A stretch of DNA of 64,000 bases, from the NCBI RefSeq assembly GCF_012769535.1, contig NZ_CP046565.1, forward strand, positions 620,001 to 684,000, given 5' to 3'. This stretch comes from Methylococcus geothermalis (GTDB lineage Bacteria > Pseudomonadota > Gammaproteobacteria > Methylococcales > Methylococcaceae). Position 1 is the stretch's first letter. The number at the start of each line of letters is the position of its first letter. The position numbers and the translations under genes are program-made. The notes beneath the pieces were generated by a model. That model ran no database searches. It saw only the letters and a list, made by a program, of their open reading frames with translations, and was not told the DNA's origin. Below are positions 36,275-45,551 of this stretch, one piece after another.

Positions 36275-37009
36275 ATGACCAGTTCCGACACACTCAAATT
36301 CCTCGAATCGCTTCTGGCCAAGGACTTCAAGGCCGAACACCACCGGCGCCAGCCCCGCAAGCGTTCCGAGCCGCTCGTCATCACCCTGTCCCGCGATTTC
36401 GGCGCCGGCGGCGAAGCGCTGGCCGCCGAACTGGCCCGCTTTCTCGATCTCCCGATCTACGACAAGGAGATTCTCGACCGCGTCGTCCAGAAGACCGGGA
36501 TCGACAAGATTCATCTCGAGCATCATGACGAACAAAGCGCCGACCGCATCAGCGATGTGCTCTACAACCTGGTGTTCGGCACGGCGGCCACCCGTCACGA
36601 TTACCGGCGTGCGCTGATCAAGGTGGTGACCGACCTGGCGAAGAACGACTGCATCATCATCGGCCGCGGCGCCCATCTGATCCTGGCGGGCCGCAAGGTG
36701 TTCCGCCTGCGCGTAGTCGGGTCGCGTCCCGTCTGCGGCGAACGCGTCGCGGCGGAACTGGGCATCAGCCAAGCCGAGGCCGAGCGCCTGGTGTTCGAGA
36801 CCAACAACAAGCGGCACAAGTCGGTCCAGACCTTGTTCAGCGACCTGTACGACGAATGCTCGCTGGAAAATGCGACCAATTTCGATCTCGTGCTCAACAC
36901 CGATCACCTGCCGGCCGGACACGCCACGCCGACCGTCCTCGTCGCAGCGCAGCAGTTCGGCTTCGAAATTTTCGACTTCCGGCAGCGGGAAGCGCATGAA
37001 GCGGGCTGA
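36275..37009 (+). CDS. Cytidylate kinase-like family protein
   Basis: About 244 residues. After a basic N-terminal ~35 residues, [17 protein letters not shown] is the P-loop-like start of the cytidylate-kinase-2 family, followed by LPIYDKEIL and [12 protein letters not shown]. The true substrate of this family is not established. AGAGG precedes the ATG at 36275. Its end overlaps an ATP synthase epsilon-like gene by 14 bp, and ppdK follows that gene closely, so the three are probably one unit. Confidence 0.75.
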   Translation: MTSSDTLKFLESLLAKDFKAEHHRRQPRKRSEPLVITLSRDFGAGGEALAAELARFLDLPIYDKEILDRVVQKTGIDKIHLEHHDEQSADRISDVLYNLVFGTAATRHDYRRALIKVVTDLAKNDCIIIGRGAHLILAGRKVFRLRVVGSRPVCGERVAAELGISQAEAERLVFETNNKRHKSVQTLFSDLYDECSLENATNFDLVLNTDHLPAGHATPTVLVAAQQFGFEIFDFRQREAHEAG

Positions 37010-37457
37010 AGGGCAGGCTGCCTCCCGCTTGCTCCGGGTCGAGATCGTCGACGTTTGCCGCAATATATTTTCCGGGCCCTGCAGGCGGGTGGTCGCTCCC
37101 GCGGCTGACGGCGAGGTCGGCATTCTGCCCCGGCATACGCCGTTCCTGACCCAGCTTCGGCCCGGCGAGATACGGCTCCAGACCGAGAGCGGCGAAGAGC
37201 AGTACTTCTATCTGTCCGGCGGCTACATGGAAGTCCAGCACTGGGAGGTCAGCATTCTGGCCGACCAGGTGCTCCGCTCCGAGGAAATCGACCGCGAGGC
37301 CGCCTTGGAGGCCAAGCGCGGCGCGGAGCGCGTCCTCCGCGAGAACCGGATTCCCAGCGAGCGCGACCGCGCCTATCTGGAATTGCTCAAGGCTCTGGCC
37401 CAGTTGCGCCTGCTGGAGCGGCTGAGTGCGCAAAAACTGGGCCGGACCCGGCCCTGA
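36996..37457 (+). CDS. Orphan F-type ATP synthase epsilon (AtpC)-like protein
   Basis: A 153-residue protein with the AtpC layout: an N-terminal beta sandwich ([23 protein letters not shown] and LRPGEIRL) and a C-terminal helical hairpin rich in Glu, Arg and Ala. In F1Fo it links gamma to the c-ring and inhibits ATP hydrolysis. No other ATP synthase gene is near, so it is either a moved gene, a second copy, or a protein reused for another task. It starts inside the end of the cytidylate-kinase-like gene. Confidence 0.75.
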   Translation: MKRAEGQAASRLLRVEIVDVCRNIFSGPCRRVVAPAADGEVGILPRHTPFLTQLRPGEIRLQTESGEEQYFYLSGGYMEVQHWEVSILADQVLRSEEIDREAALEAKRGAERVLRENRIPSERDRAYLELLKALAQLRLLERLSAQKLGRTRP

Positions 37458-37503
37458 TCCTGCGGCGGCAAGCCGCGAACGCGATAGCTCGAGGAGATCC
37501 ATC

Positions 37504-40230
37504 ATGACAATGAAGAAGCGTGTCTATGCCTTCACTGAAGGCGACGGCAAGAACAAGCGCCTGCTCGGCGGCAAGGGCGCCAACCTCTGCGAGATGACGC
37601 AGATCGGGCTCAACGTGCCGCCGGGTTTCGTCATCACCACGGAAGCCTGCCTCGAATACCAGGCCGACAAGGCCCTGCCGGAAGGGCTGATGGACGAGGT
37701 CAGAGGCCACATGGCCAGGCTCGAACAGGCGACCGGCAAGCGCTTCGGCGATCCGGACAATCCCCTGTTGGTCTCGGTGCGTTCCGGTTCGGCGCTGTCC
37801 ATGCCGGGGATGATGGATACCATCCTCAACCTCGGCCTCAATCACGACACCCTGCAGGGCCTGATCCGGCAGACCGGCAACGAGCGCTTTGGCTACGATG
37901 CCTACCGGCGGTTCATCCAGTTGTTCGGCAAGGTGGCGCTGGGCGTTCCCGACCACCTGTTCGACGCCGAGTTCGAGGCCGTCAAGCATCAGGCCGGGGT
38001 TGCCGCGGACATCGGCTTGAGCGCAGCCCACTTGGCCGACATCGGCGAACGGTTCCTCGCCATCGTACGCCGCCATACCGGCAAGCCTTTTCCCGAGGAC
38101 GTCTACGAGCAGCTCGAGATCGCGATCCGGGCGGTGTTCGACTCCTGGATGGGCAAGCGTGCGGTGGATTACCGCCGCGAATTCCACATCACGCCCGACC
38201 AGGCCAACGGTACCGCGGTGAACGTGGTGACCATGGTGTTCGGCAACATGGGCGATGATTCCGCCACCGGGGTCGGCTTCACCCGCAACCCCAGCACCGG
38301 GGAGAAGGAAATGTTCGGCGAGTACCTCGTCAACGCCCAAGGCGAGGACGTGGTCGCCGGCATCCGCACGCCGAAACCCGTGCAGGAGATGGCGAGCGAA
38401 ATGCCGGAGCTTTACGCCCAGCTGGTGGAACTGCGCGACAAGCTCGAAGGCCATTACCACGAGGTGCAGGACTTCGAGTACACCATCGAAAAAGGCGTGC
38501 TGTACTGCCTGCAGACACGCAACGGCAAGATGAACGCGCAGGCGATGGTGCGCACCTCGGTGGACATGTGTACGGAGGGTTTGATCACACGGGAGCAGGC
38601 CCTGCTGCGGGTCAATCCGAGCCATCTGGAACAGCTGCTCCATCCCTGCCTCGACACCTCCCACAAGCCCGTGCCACTGGCCCAGGGGCTGCCAGCCTCG
38701 CCCGGCGCCGCCAGCGGCCGGTGCGTGTTCGACGCCGACCAGGCCGAGTTGCTGGGGCGGGCCGGCGAAAAGGTCATCCTCGTGCGCGAGGAGACCAAGC
38801 CGGAAGACATCCACGGCTTCTTCGCCTCCCAGGGCATCCTCACCAGCCGCGGCGGCAAGACTTCGCATGCCGCCGTGGTGGCCCGCGGCATGGGCAAGGC
38901 CTGCGTCGCCGGCGCCGAGGGCATCAAGGTGGACAGCCGCGCGCGGCTGGCCATGGTGGGGGACGTCACGCTGCGCGAGGGTGACATCATCACCATCGAC
39001 GGCAGCACCGGCAACGTCTACCTGGGTGAGATTCCCACCATCACGCCGACCTTTTCCGAGCACCTCAAGACCCTGCTGTCCTGGGCCGACGAGGCTGCGC
39101 ATCTCAAGGTCATGGCCAACGCCGATACCCCGGAGGCGGCGAAGCAGGCGCGCGAGTATGGCGCCGTGGGCATCGGTCTGTGCCGCACCGAACGCATGTT
39201 CAACGCCAGCGACCGGCTGCCGGTGGTCGTGGAAATGATCCTGGCCCCCGGCACCGAGGAGCGGAAGGCCGCACTGGACAAGCTGCTGCCGATGCAGCGC
39301 GGCGATTTCCAGGCGATCTTCAGCCTCATGGCGCCGCATCCGGTCACCGTCCGCCTGCTGGACCCGCCCATCCACGAATTCCTCCCCGGCGAGCATTCGC
39401 TGACGGATGAGATCCAAGCGCTGCGGGAATACCAATGGGTCGCCAAGGGTCGGGCGGCGGCCTTGAGCGCGCTCGGTCGGGCCGCCGATGCCGACGGCGT
39501 CGGCGAAGACGCCATCGCGGCCGTCATCGCCCGCAAGGAGCGGCTGCTGGCCAAAGTCCGGGAACTCCACGAGATCAACCCGATGCTGGGGCACCGCGGG
39601 GTTCGGCTCGGGATCACCTTCCCCGAAATCTACGAAATGCAGATTCGCGCCGTGCTCGAGGCCGCGGCCGAGTGCGCCAAGGCGGGCGTGGCCGCCGCTC
39701 CGGAAATCATGGTGCCCCAGGTCGTCGACGGCGCGGAACTGGAATGCGTCCAGGCGATGGTCGAGCGCATGCGGGCTGAAGTCGAGGCCAGCCACGGCGT
39801 CCGACTCCATTTCAAATTCGGCAGCATGGTGGAAACCGTCCGCGCCTGCGTGAACGCCGACGGGCTGGCGCGAACCGCGGAATTCTTCTCCTTCGGCACC
39901 AACGACCTGACCCAGGCGACCTGGTCGTTCTCGCGCGAGGATGCGGAAAACAAGTTCCTGCCGCAGTACATCGGCGGCGGCATCCTCAAGGACAACCCGT
40001 TCGAAGTGCTCGACGTCGCCGGCGTCGGCGTTCTGATGCGGATGGCGGTGGAAAAGGGGCGCAGCGTCCGTCCGGACCTCGAAATCGGCATCTGCGGCGA
40101 GCACGGCGGGCATCCCGCTTCCATCCGCTTCTGCGACGGCATCGGCCTCAGCTACGTCTCCTGCTCGGCGCCGCGGGTACCGGTCGCCCGGCTGGCGGCG
40201 GCCCACGCCGCCTTGACGAACGGGGAGTGA
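37504..40230 (+). CDS. ppdK: Pyruvate phosphate dikinase
   Basis: 908 residues, full length. The N-terminal nucleotide-binding domain has LGGKGANLCEM and the SVRSGSALSMPGMMDT region. The swivelling domain carries the phosphohistidine in GGKTSHAAVVARGMG. The C-terminal PEP/pyruvate barrel has GIGLCRTE, GTNDLTQ and the catalytic Cys in GICGEHGG. It interconverts pyruvate, ATP and Pi with PEP, AMP and PPi, and is important in methanotrophs that run PPi-dependent glycolysis. GGAG precedes the ATG at 37504. Confidence 0.97.
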   Translation: MTMKKRVYAFTEGDGKNKRLLGGKGANLCEMTQIGLNVPPGFVITTEACLEYQADKALPEGLMDEVRGHMARLEQATGKRFGDPDNPLLVSVRSGSALSMPGMMDTILNLGLNHDTLQGLIRQTGNERFGYDAYRRFIQLFGKVALGVPDHLFDAEFEAVKHQAGVAADIGLSAAHLADIGERFLAIVRRHTGKPFPEDVYEQLEIAIRAVFDSWMGKRAVDYRREFHITPDQANGTAVNVVTMVFGNMGDDSATGVGFTRNPSTGEKEMFGEYLVNAQGEDVVAGIRTPKPVQEMASEMPELYAQLVELRDKLEGHYHEVQDFEYTIEKGVLYCLQTRNGKMNAQAMVRTSVDMCTEGLITREQALLRVNPSHLEQLLHPCLDTSHKPVPLAQGLPASPGAASGRCVFDADQAELLGRAGEKVILVREETKPEDIHGFFASQGILTSRGGKTSHAAVVARGMGKACVAGAEGIKVDSRARLAMVGDVTLREGDIITIDGSTGNVYLGEIPTITPTFSEHLKTLLSWADEAAHLKVMANADTPEAAKQAREYGAVGIGLCRTERMFNASDRLPVVVEMILAPGTEERKAALDKLLPMQRGDFQAIFSLMAPHPVTVRLLDPPIHEFLPGEHSLTDEIQALREYQWVAKGRAAALSALGRAADADGVGEDAIAAVIARKERLLAKVRELHEINPMLGHRGVRLGITFPEIYEMQIRAVLEAAAECAKAGVAAAPEIMVPQVVDGAELECVQAMVERMRAEVEASHGVRLHFKFGSMVETVRACVNADGLARTAEFFSFGTNDLTQATWSFSREDAENKFLPQYIGGGILKDNPFEVLDVAGVGVLMRMAVEKGRSVRPDLEIGICGEHGGHPASIRFCDGIGLSYVSCSAPRVPVARLAAAHAALTNGE

Positions 40231-40354
40231 GGCACGCCGGTGAGGGGGAGGGAATTCGCCCCCGCCAAGCGCGGAGGCCGCGGTTTGCCATCGTTCCACC
40301 GCGTCCGTATACTTCGCCGACCGTGTAACGACTGGCCGAATCGAGGAGCGCGCC

Positions 40355-41260
40355 GTGGAAAAGCCTTATATCCTGCACATGTTCACGCCGGAAAAGAATC
40401 TGAGCCCGTTCGACGCGAACATGGCGCTCGATGCCGGCTGGTTGTCCCTGGTGCCATATACGAACCTGGAGCTGGGGGAAATCACCGCCATGGTGCAGGA
40501 CGCGATCTTCTCGCGCAGCCTCGCCGGGGTGAAGCGCACCGCGATCTTCATCGGCGGACGCGACGTCGGCACCGCCATGAGCATGCTGCGCACCGCCCAG
40601 AAATCGATGGTGCCGCCGTTCGAGATTTCCGCTTTCGCCGATCCGAGCGGCGCCTTCACCACTGCCGCGGCGATGGTCGCGATGGCCGAGGGCGAGCTGC
40701 GGAAGCATCACCAGACCGGCCTCGAAGGCAAGTCGGTGCTGGCACTTGGCGGCACGGGCCCGGTCGGCCAGATCGCCGCCGTGCTGGCGGCCCGCGCCGG
40801 CGCCAAGGTCAAGATCATCGGACGCCAGCTCGAAAAGGCCCAGAAAGTGGCCGAGCTGTGCAATGCGGAATTCGGTGAAGGCCAGACCTCCATCGAGGGC
40901 GACGCCGATGCCAACAAGGGCGAACTGCTGAAGACCGCCGATGTGGTATTCGCGACCGCCGCGGCCGGCATCCAGGTGCTCAGCGCCGAGCTGCTGGCGG
41001 CATCGCCCCGGCTCAAAGTGGCCGCCGACGTCAACGCCGTGCCGCCGTCCGGCATCGCCGGATTGGGGCCCCATCACAAGGGCACGCCGATCGAAGGTTC
41101 GCCGAGCGGGGCCATCGGTATCGGCGCGCTGGCCATCGGCAACGTCAAATACCAAGCCCAGCACCGGCTGCTGCTGCGGATGCGCAACACCGACAAGCCG
41201 GTCTATCTGGCATTCAACGAGGCATTCGAGATCGCCCGCGAAGTTGTCCGCGGCGGCTGA
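40355..41260 (+). CDS. mtdB: Methylene-tetrahydromethanopterin dehydrogenase (MtdB), copy 1
   Basis: 301 residues matching the MtdB pattern: ILHMFTPEKNLSPFDANMA at the N-terminus, VQDAIFSR, IFIGGRD and the nucleotide-binding GGTGPVGQ. It oxidises methylene-H4MPT to methenyl-H4MPT with NAD(P)+ in the cytosolic formaldehyde oxidation route. Start is the GTG at 40355 with GGAG upstream. A paralogue follows 89 bp later. Confidence 0.88.
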   Translation: MEKPYILHMFTPEKNLSPFDANMALDAGWLSLVPYTNLELGEITAMVQDAIFSRSLAGVKRTAIFIGGRDVGTAMSMLRTAQKSMVPPFEISAFADPSGAFTTAAAMVAMAEGELRKHHQTGLEGKSVLALGGTGPVGQIAAVLAARAGAKVKIIGRQLEKAQKVAELCNAEFGEGQTSIEGDADANKGELLKTADVVFATAAAGIQVLSAELLAASPRLKVAADVNAVPPSGIAGLGPHHKGTPIEGSPSGAIGIGALAIGNVKYQAQHRLLLRMRNTDKPVYLAFNEAFEIAREVVRGG

Positions 41261-41349
41261 GGCCAGCCCGAGGCCGCGCCGGCTGGAATTTTCGCCGGGC
41301 GCGGCCCGACACCCTCTTTCTTACTGATTTTTTCCGAGACCCACCCAGA

Positions 41350-42255
41350 ATGGAAAAACGCGCCGTCCTCCACATGTTCGACCCCATGCCGCATGTCAGT
41401 CCGTTCGACATCAACATGGCGATTGATGCTGGCTTCGAGGTCATCGTGCCCTATAGCAACGTCAAGGCGGAAGAGGTGCATGGCCTGGTCCAGGATGCGA
41501 TTTTCTCGCGCGGCCCTGCCGGGGTGAAGCGGACCGGCATCTTCATCGGCGGACGCGATCTGGCGGTGGCGCTCACCATGCTGGAAACCGCCAGGGCCGC
41601 GATGGTGCCCCCGTTCGAAGTGTCGGTGCTGGCCGATCCCAGCGGCGGGTTCACCACCGCGGCGGCGCTGGTGGCGCTGGTCGAGAAGCAGCTCAAGCTG
41701 AAGCACGGCGCGGAGCTGGCCGGGCAGCGCGCCATGGTGTTCGGCGGCACCGGTCCCGTCGGCATTGCAACCGGCGTCATTGCATCGCTGGCCGGAGCGG
41801 ACGTGACCCTCGTCGACCCCTTCAACGTCGAAACCGCGCTGGCCAAGGCCGACGAATACAATCAGCGCTGCGGCGCGCGTCTGCACGGCACTTTCGCCGG
41901 CTCGGAAGCCGACAAGGCGCGCCTGCTGTCGAATGCGGACGTCGTGTTCTGCACCGCCAAGGCCGGCGTCGAGGTGCTGAACGCTTCGGTTCTGGCCGAT
42001 GCCCACCGACTCAAGGTCGCCGGCGACGTCAATGCCGTGCCGCCTCTGGGCATCGAGGGCATCAAGCTGAAGCACAACGGCGATCCCTTGGTTCATGCCG
42101 TCAACAGCCCCGGCGCCGTCGGCATCGGAGCGCTTGCCGTCGGCAACGTCAAATACCAGTTGCAGAACCATCTGCTTGCCCTGCTATTGGCGTCGGAAAT
42201 CCCGGTGTTCTTTGATTTCCGGGCCGCGTTCGAGCGGGCACGCGAAATCGTCTGA
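41350..42255 (+). CDS. MtdB-like dehydrogenase, copy 2
   Basis: Also 301 residues and related to copy 1 along its full length: VLHMFDPMPHVSPFDINMA, VQDAIFSR, GIFIGGRD and GGTGPVGIA. Its cofactor-binding region differs from copy 1 (LVDPFNVE where copy 1 has IIGRQLEK), which may alter the NAD/NADP preference. Both are clearly closer to MtdB than to the shorter-motif MtdA. A strong bidirectional terminator follows. Confidence 0.8.
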   Translation: MEKRAVLHMFDPMPHVSPFDINMAIDAGFEVIVPYSNVKAEEVHGLVQDAIFSRGPAGVKRTGIFIGGRDLAVALTMLETARAAMVPPFEVSVLADPSGGFTTAAALVALVEKQLKLKHGAELAGQRAMVFGGTGPVGIATGVIASLAGADVTLVDPFNVETALAKADEYNQRCGARLHGTFAGSEADKARLLSNADVVFCTAKAGVEVLNASVLADAHRLKVAGDVNAVPPLGIEGIKLKHNGDPLVHAVNSPGAVGIGALAVGNVKYQLQNHLLALLLASEIPVFFDFRAAFERAREIV

Positions 42256-42280
42256 CAGCGGATTTCTTTTGGGGAAAACT

Positions 42281-42312
42281 AAAAAACCCTGCCTTTACGG
42301 GCAGGGTTTTTT
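42281..42312. terminator. Bidirectional Rho-independent terminator
   Basis: AAAAAA, then CCCTGCC paired with GGCAGGG across a six-base loop, then TTTTTT. It can stop both the mtdB copy 2 transcript and the convergent YeeE transcript. Confidence 0.92.
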
Positions 42313-42337
42313 GTTGCCGCAATAGCCCTTGCTGGGC

Positions 42338-42823
42338 TCAGGTGCCGTCGGCCGAGCCTGGCACCTGGACGGCTTCAATGGCAGCGGTGTCGAGCGTTGC
42401 CAGCCGCCCGGCCTGCCGTGCATTGAGCCAGCGCCCCGCTGCGAGCCCGCCGAACATAAAGGCGACGAACACCCAGACGCCGGCATCGGCAGTGACCAGT
42501 GAAACCACGGCGGGGCCGGGACAATAGCCGGCCAGCCCCCAGCCCATCCCGAAAATTCCGGCGCCGCCGACGAGGCGCCCGTCGACGTATTTCCGGACCG
42601 GGAGGTCGAAGCGGTCTTCCAGGACAGGGCGCCCGCGTCGCAGGATCCGCGGAAACAGGATAAAGGTCAGGCCTACCGCGCCGCCCATCACCAGCATCAG
42701 CGAGGGATCCCAGTTTCCGCCGATGTCCAGGAACCCGAGAATTTTCTCGGGCCGGGTCATTCCGGCCAGACCCAGCCCCAAAGCGAAGACCAAACCCCAG
42801 AGGAAAGCGCTGACAATCGGCAT
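42338..42823 (-). CDS. YeeE/YedE family transporter half (DUF6691 type)
   Basis: 161 residues with four membrane helices. GYCPGPAVVS is one of the conserved Cys motifs of YeeE/YedE-type sulfur-compound channels. It is the second half of a two-gene version of the transporter; the first half lies six bases upstream. Thiosulfate or a related sulfur species is the likely cargo. Confidence 0.85.
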   Translation of the reverse strand: MPIVSAFLWGLVFALGLGLAGMTRPEKILGFLDIGGNWDPSLMLVMGGAVGLTFILFPRILRRGRPVLEDRFDLPVRKYVDGRLVGGAGIFGMGWGLAGYCPGPAVVSLVTADAGVWVFVAFMFGGLAAGRWLNARQAGRLATLDTAAIEAVQVPGSADGT

Positions 42824-42829
42824 GCCGGC

Positions 42830-43252
42830 TCAACCTCCGTTCAGGCGGTTGAAAAGGAACACGGTCGCCATGCCAGTGCCCATGAAGGTCAGGGTCGCGA
42901 CCAGAGAGCGCAAGGACCGCCGGCCCAGCCCACAGACGCCATGCCCGCTGGTGCAGCCGTTGCTGATCTGTGCACCCAAGCCGACCAGAAAGCCGCCGAA
43001 GCCCAGTACCCACAGCGGCCTCGGAGCGGCTCCGAAAGCCTGCGGGTGGACACCGAGCAACAGCATCCCGGCTGCCAACAGCCCCAGCACGAAGGCGAAT
43101 CGCCATGGCATGTCGCCGGCACCGGGCGGCATCAGCCCCGTTAGCAGATGGCTGATACCGGCCAGGCGGCCGTTGAAATAGAGGAGGCCACAGGCGGCCG
43201 ATCCGATCAGTACGCCGCCGCCGAGGGTCGACACGAGGGTTTGAATAGTCAT
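42830..43252 (-). CDS. YeeE/YedE family transporter half
   Basis: 140 residues with four membrane helices. ISNGCTSGHGVCGL is the other conserved Cys motif of YeeE, and LYFNGRLAGISHLL marks the repeated N-terminal motif. The ATG at 43252 is chosen; a TTG at 43285 would add eleven polar residues. It is co-transcribed with the second half. No sulfurtransferase gene is adjacent. Confidence 0.85.
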   Translation of the reverse strand: MTIQTLVSTLGGGVLIGSAACGLLYFNGRLAGISHLLTGLMPPGAGDMPWRFAFVLGLLAAGMLLLGVHPQAFGAAPRPLWVLGFGGFLVGLGAQISNGCTSGHGVCGLGRRSLRSLVATLTFMGTGMATVFLFNRLNGG

Positions 43253-43475
43253 AGTGGATGAGATCGAAGTTTGAATCTGCGTCAATGAGGAGGCTCCCTA
43301 TCGCAGGCACTATAGGCATCTCGGGGAGGCTAGGCAAAGAGCTTTTTCTGATTTGCTTATATTCGTTCGAGTTTCATCATGCCCTTCGCGCCGGCCTCTC
43401 CGCTCATTTTCCCTCCGCCGCGAAGTGCGTTATCTTGAAGGCCGAAAACCCGCGATCGACGGAGGGCCTTGAGCC

Positions 43476-44669
43476 ATGAAAAAGGCTTTGTGGTATCTAG
43501 TCTTGCCTGCAGTGCTGATCCTCGTCGTGGCGCAGCGGTTCGGCCATCTGACGGTCAACTTCCCTCTCAAATCCGTGCTCGGCGGAGCAGCGCCCCCGGC
43601 CGAGGAGGCTTTGCGCCACCGCCTCAGCCTCCCTCCCGGCTTCAGCCTCGCGGTTTATGCGGCGGATTTGCCGGGTGCCAGGATGCTGCGTTTCACCAGG
43701 ACCGGCGATCTGCTGGTCAGCCAGCCGAATGCCGGTGCCATCGTCCTGCTGGAAAAGGATGCCGACGGCGACGGTCACCCTGACGGCCGGCAGCCATTGC
43801 TGGCTGGGCTGAGCCGACCTCACGGCCTCGATCTCTGGAACGGATGGCTCTACGTCGCCAAGACCTACGGCGTCATCCGCATCCGCTACGACGCGGCCCA
43901 GCGGCAGACGTCCGGTGCGCCCGAAACGGTCGTCAGCGGCATTCCCGGCGGCGGCAATCACTGGAGCCGAACCCTCAAATTCGGTCCAGACGGCGGCATG
44001 TACGTCTCCGTGGGATCGAGCTGCAACGTCTGCATCGAAGACGATCCGCTTCGCGCCACCCTGTTGCGCTTCGAGCCGGACGGCACCAAGCGGGAAATCT
44101 ATGCCTCCGGCCTGCGCAATACCGTTGGTTTCGACTGGCGCCCCGGCACCCGCGAGCTTTATGGCACCGACAACGGCCGCGACCTGCTGGGCGACGATTT
44201 CCCGCCGTGCGAACTCAACCGCATCGAAAAAGGCGGCTTCTACGGTTGGCCCTATGCCAATGGCAACCGCATCGCGGACCCCGATTACGGCAAGGGGCAT
44301 GAGGTTGACATCCAGCGAAGCATTCCGCCCGCACATGAATTCAAGGCGCATGTCGCACCGCTGGGCATGGCGTTTCTCAAAGGTGGCAAACTTCCGCAGG
44401 CATACCGCGGCGCCGCCTTGGTCGCTTTGCACGGCTCCTGGAACCGATCGAAAAAGCAGGGCTACGAAGTCGTATCGCTGCACTTCGGTCCCAACGGACG
44501 GATCGACGAACGCCCCTTCCTCACCGGTTTCAATATCGACGAAGAAGTGATCGGTCGGCCGGTAGACGTCGCTGAAGGGCCCGACGGCGCCATTTATGTG
44601 TCCGACGACTACGCCGGGACCATCTACCGTATTCGGTACGAAACGGCTCCCGACGATTCGCATGATTGA
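43476..44669 (+). CDS. PQQ-type sugar (sorbosone-like) dehydrogenase family protein
   Basis: 397 residues. The N-terminal hydrophobic segment (LVLPAVLILVVAQ) is a signal or anchor. A beta-propeller follows with DLLVSQPNAG, LSRPHGLDLW, GNHWSRTLKFGPDG, ASGLRNTVGFDW and LHGSWNR, as in the L-sorbosone / soluble glucose dehydrogenase family. It probably oxidises an aldose in the periplasm with PQQ. Start is the ATG at 43476. Confidence 0.8.
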   Translation: MKKALWYLVLPAVLILVVAQRFGHLTVNFPLKSVLGGAAPPAEEALRHRLSLPPGFSLAVYAADLPGARMLRFTRTGDLLVSQPNAGAIVLLEKDADGDGHPDGRQPLLAGLSRPHGLDLWNGWLYVAKTYGVIRIRYDAAQRQTSGAPETVVSGIPGGGNHWSRTLKFGPDGGMYVSVGSSCNVCIEDDPLRATLLRFEPDGTKREIYASGLRNTVGFDWRPGTRELYGTDNGRDLLGDDFPPCELNRIEKGGFYGWPYANGNRIADPDYGKGHEVDIQRSIPPAHEFKAHVAPLGMAFLKGGKLPQAYRGAALVALHGSWNRSKKQGYEVVSLHFGPNGRIDERPFLTGFNIDEEVIGRPVDVAEGPDGAIYVSDDYAGTIYRIRYETAPDDSHD

Positions 44670-44670
44670 C

Positions 44671-44700
44671 TTGACTTGATGGGGCGTTCGCTGGTTTAAT
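44671..44700 (+). promoter_or_regulatory. Sigma-70 promoter of tRNA-Phe
   Basis: TTGACT and TTTAAT are 18 bases apart, about 17 bp upstream of the tRNA. A second TTGACT lies five bases earlier. Confidence 0.55.
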
Positions 44701-44716
44701 TACCAGCTCTTGTGCT

Positions 44717-44792
44717 GGCCAGGTAGCTCAGTTGGTAGAGCAGGGGACTGAAAATCCCCGTGTCGGCGGTTCGATTCCGTCCCTGGCCACCA
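44717..44792 (+). tRNA. tRNA-Phe (anticodon GAA)
   Basis: 76 bases with a complete cloverleaf: acceptor GGCCAGG/CCTGGCC, anticodon loop CTGAAAA, T loop TTCGATT, encoded CCA. Its 3' end is one edge of the type I RM island. Confidence 0.96.
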
Positions 44793-44797
44793 GATTC

Positions 44798-44828
44798 AAA
44801 GCCCAACCCTTCTCGGTTGGGCTTTTTC
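44798..44828 (+). terminator. Rho-independent terminator after tRNA-Phe
   Basis: AGCCCAACC pairs with GGTTGGGCT across a six-base loop, followed by TTTTT. Confidence 0.9.
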
Positions 44829-45099
44829 ACATCACGGTTTTCCCCTCGCTGTGCGGAGATTCCGCCGATTTTGCGTGTACCATAGGCAGTAGCGCGCCAA
44901 ACATAAAACGCTTGTCGCCCCACCCCGTTTGACTCTTTTCCGGTCTCGGCTCTCAAAAAAAATCGGCCAGAGCCTCGTCAGCCAAGCACACGCAGAAACC
45001 CTTTCGCGACAAGCGCTTGCCATCGGTGCGCTGCGCCGGGTTCGACGCATGGAGCGCATGTCGCCAATAGTCGAACCCGATGCCCGCGTGGCAGCAATC
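44829..45099. other. Region without a convincing gene
   Basis: Between the tRNA-Phe terminator and the DUF2188 gene. Open frames here lack motifs and ribosome-binding sites. It may be decayed island sequence. Confidence 0.4.
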
Positions 45100-45326
45100 T
45101 CAGCCCCCGGGCGGGTGCGGATCATTGCCGTAGCTGTTGCGCTCGCGGGTGCGACCGTTCTCGCCATGAATCAACACCTCGCTGCGCTGGTTGATGGCGA
45201 TGTCACGGGCGATATGTTCGGCCTCTGACTGGGTGCGATGGTGCGCGGTGTCTCGCTGGTTCCCTGCACCACGCACGATCCAGCCGTCATCGCGCTTCAC
45301 GGGATGTTGGTGTTTTTACCGGTCAT
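45100..45326 (-). pseudogene. DUF2188 protein, probably frameshifted
   Basis: The minus strand from a GTG at 45300 reads KRDDGWIVRGAG, then SEAEHIARDIA, VLIHGENGR and SYGNDPHPPGG, which fits the small DUF2188 family of unknown function. That GTG has no ribosome-binding site. The good start is an ATG at 45326 with AAGGA upstream, reading MTGKNTNIP and then a stop. One added base near 45300 would join the two into a normal DUF2188 N-terminus, so a one-base deletion is likely. Confidence 0.6.
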
Positions 45327-45418
45327 TTCAAAATCCTTTCAAGGTTGGGTAGATGCTGGAAGTCGGGGGATAGGCTGTCGAGTCGCCCCCCTTTCCTAGA
45401 TCACGAAGTCAGGTTTGA

Positions 45419-45547
45419 GCCAGTAGTAACCCTTGCGAGGGATTCACGCTGCTGGTCAGCCGCACCCACGCCGACTCCCGCGACGGTTGGTTCGGTGCGT
45501 TTCAGCGCGGCGACGAACGTCTCAACGTCATCGGCCACCTGGAATAG
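45419..45547 (+). pseudogene. C-terminal fragment of an unknown protein
   Basis: An open frame of 42 codons without a start, reading GFTLLVSRTHADSRDGWFG and then RGDERLNVIGHLE before TAG. It looks like real coding sequence cut off upstream by a TGA. It lies against the end of the HrgA-like gene. I cannot name the family. Confidence 0.3.
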
Positions 45548-45551
45548 GTGG

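Noticed and set aside
37387-40299. 970-codon open frame antisense to ppdK
   Set aside because: It mirrors the codon structure of a clear, motif-rich ppdK on the other strand; long antisense frames are common in GC-rich DNA.
44929-45228. 99-codon frame after tRNA-Phe
   Set aside because: Its second half is antisense to the DUF2188 domain and the first half has no support.
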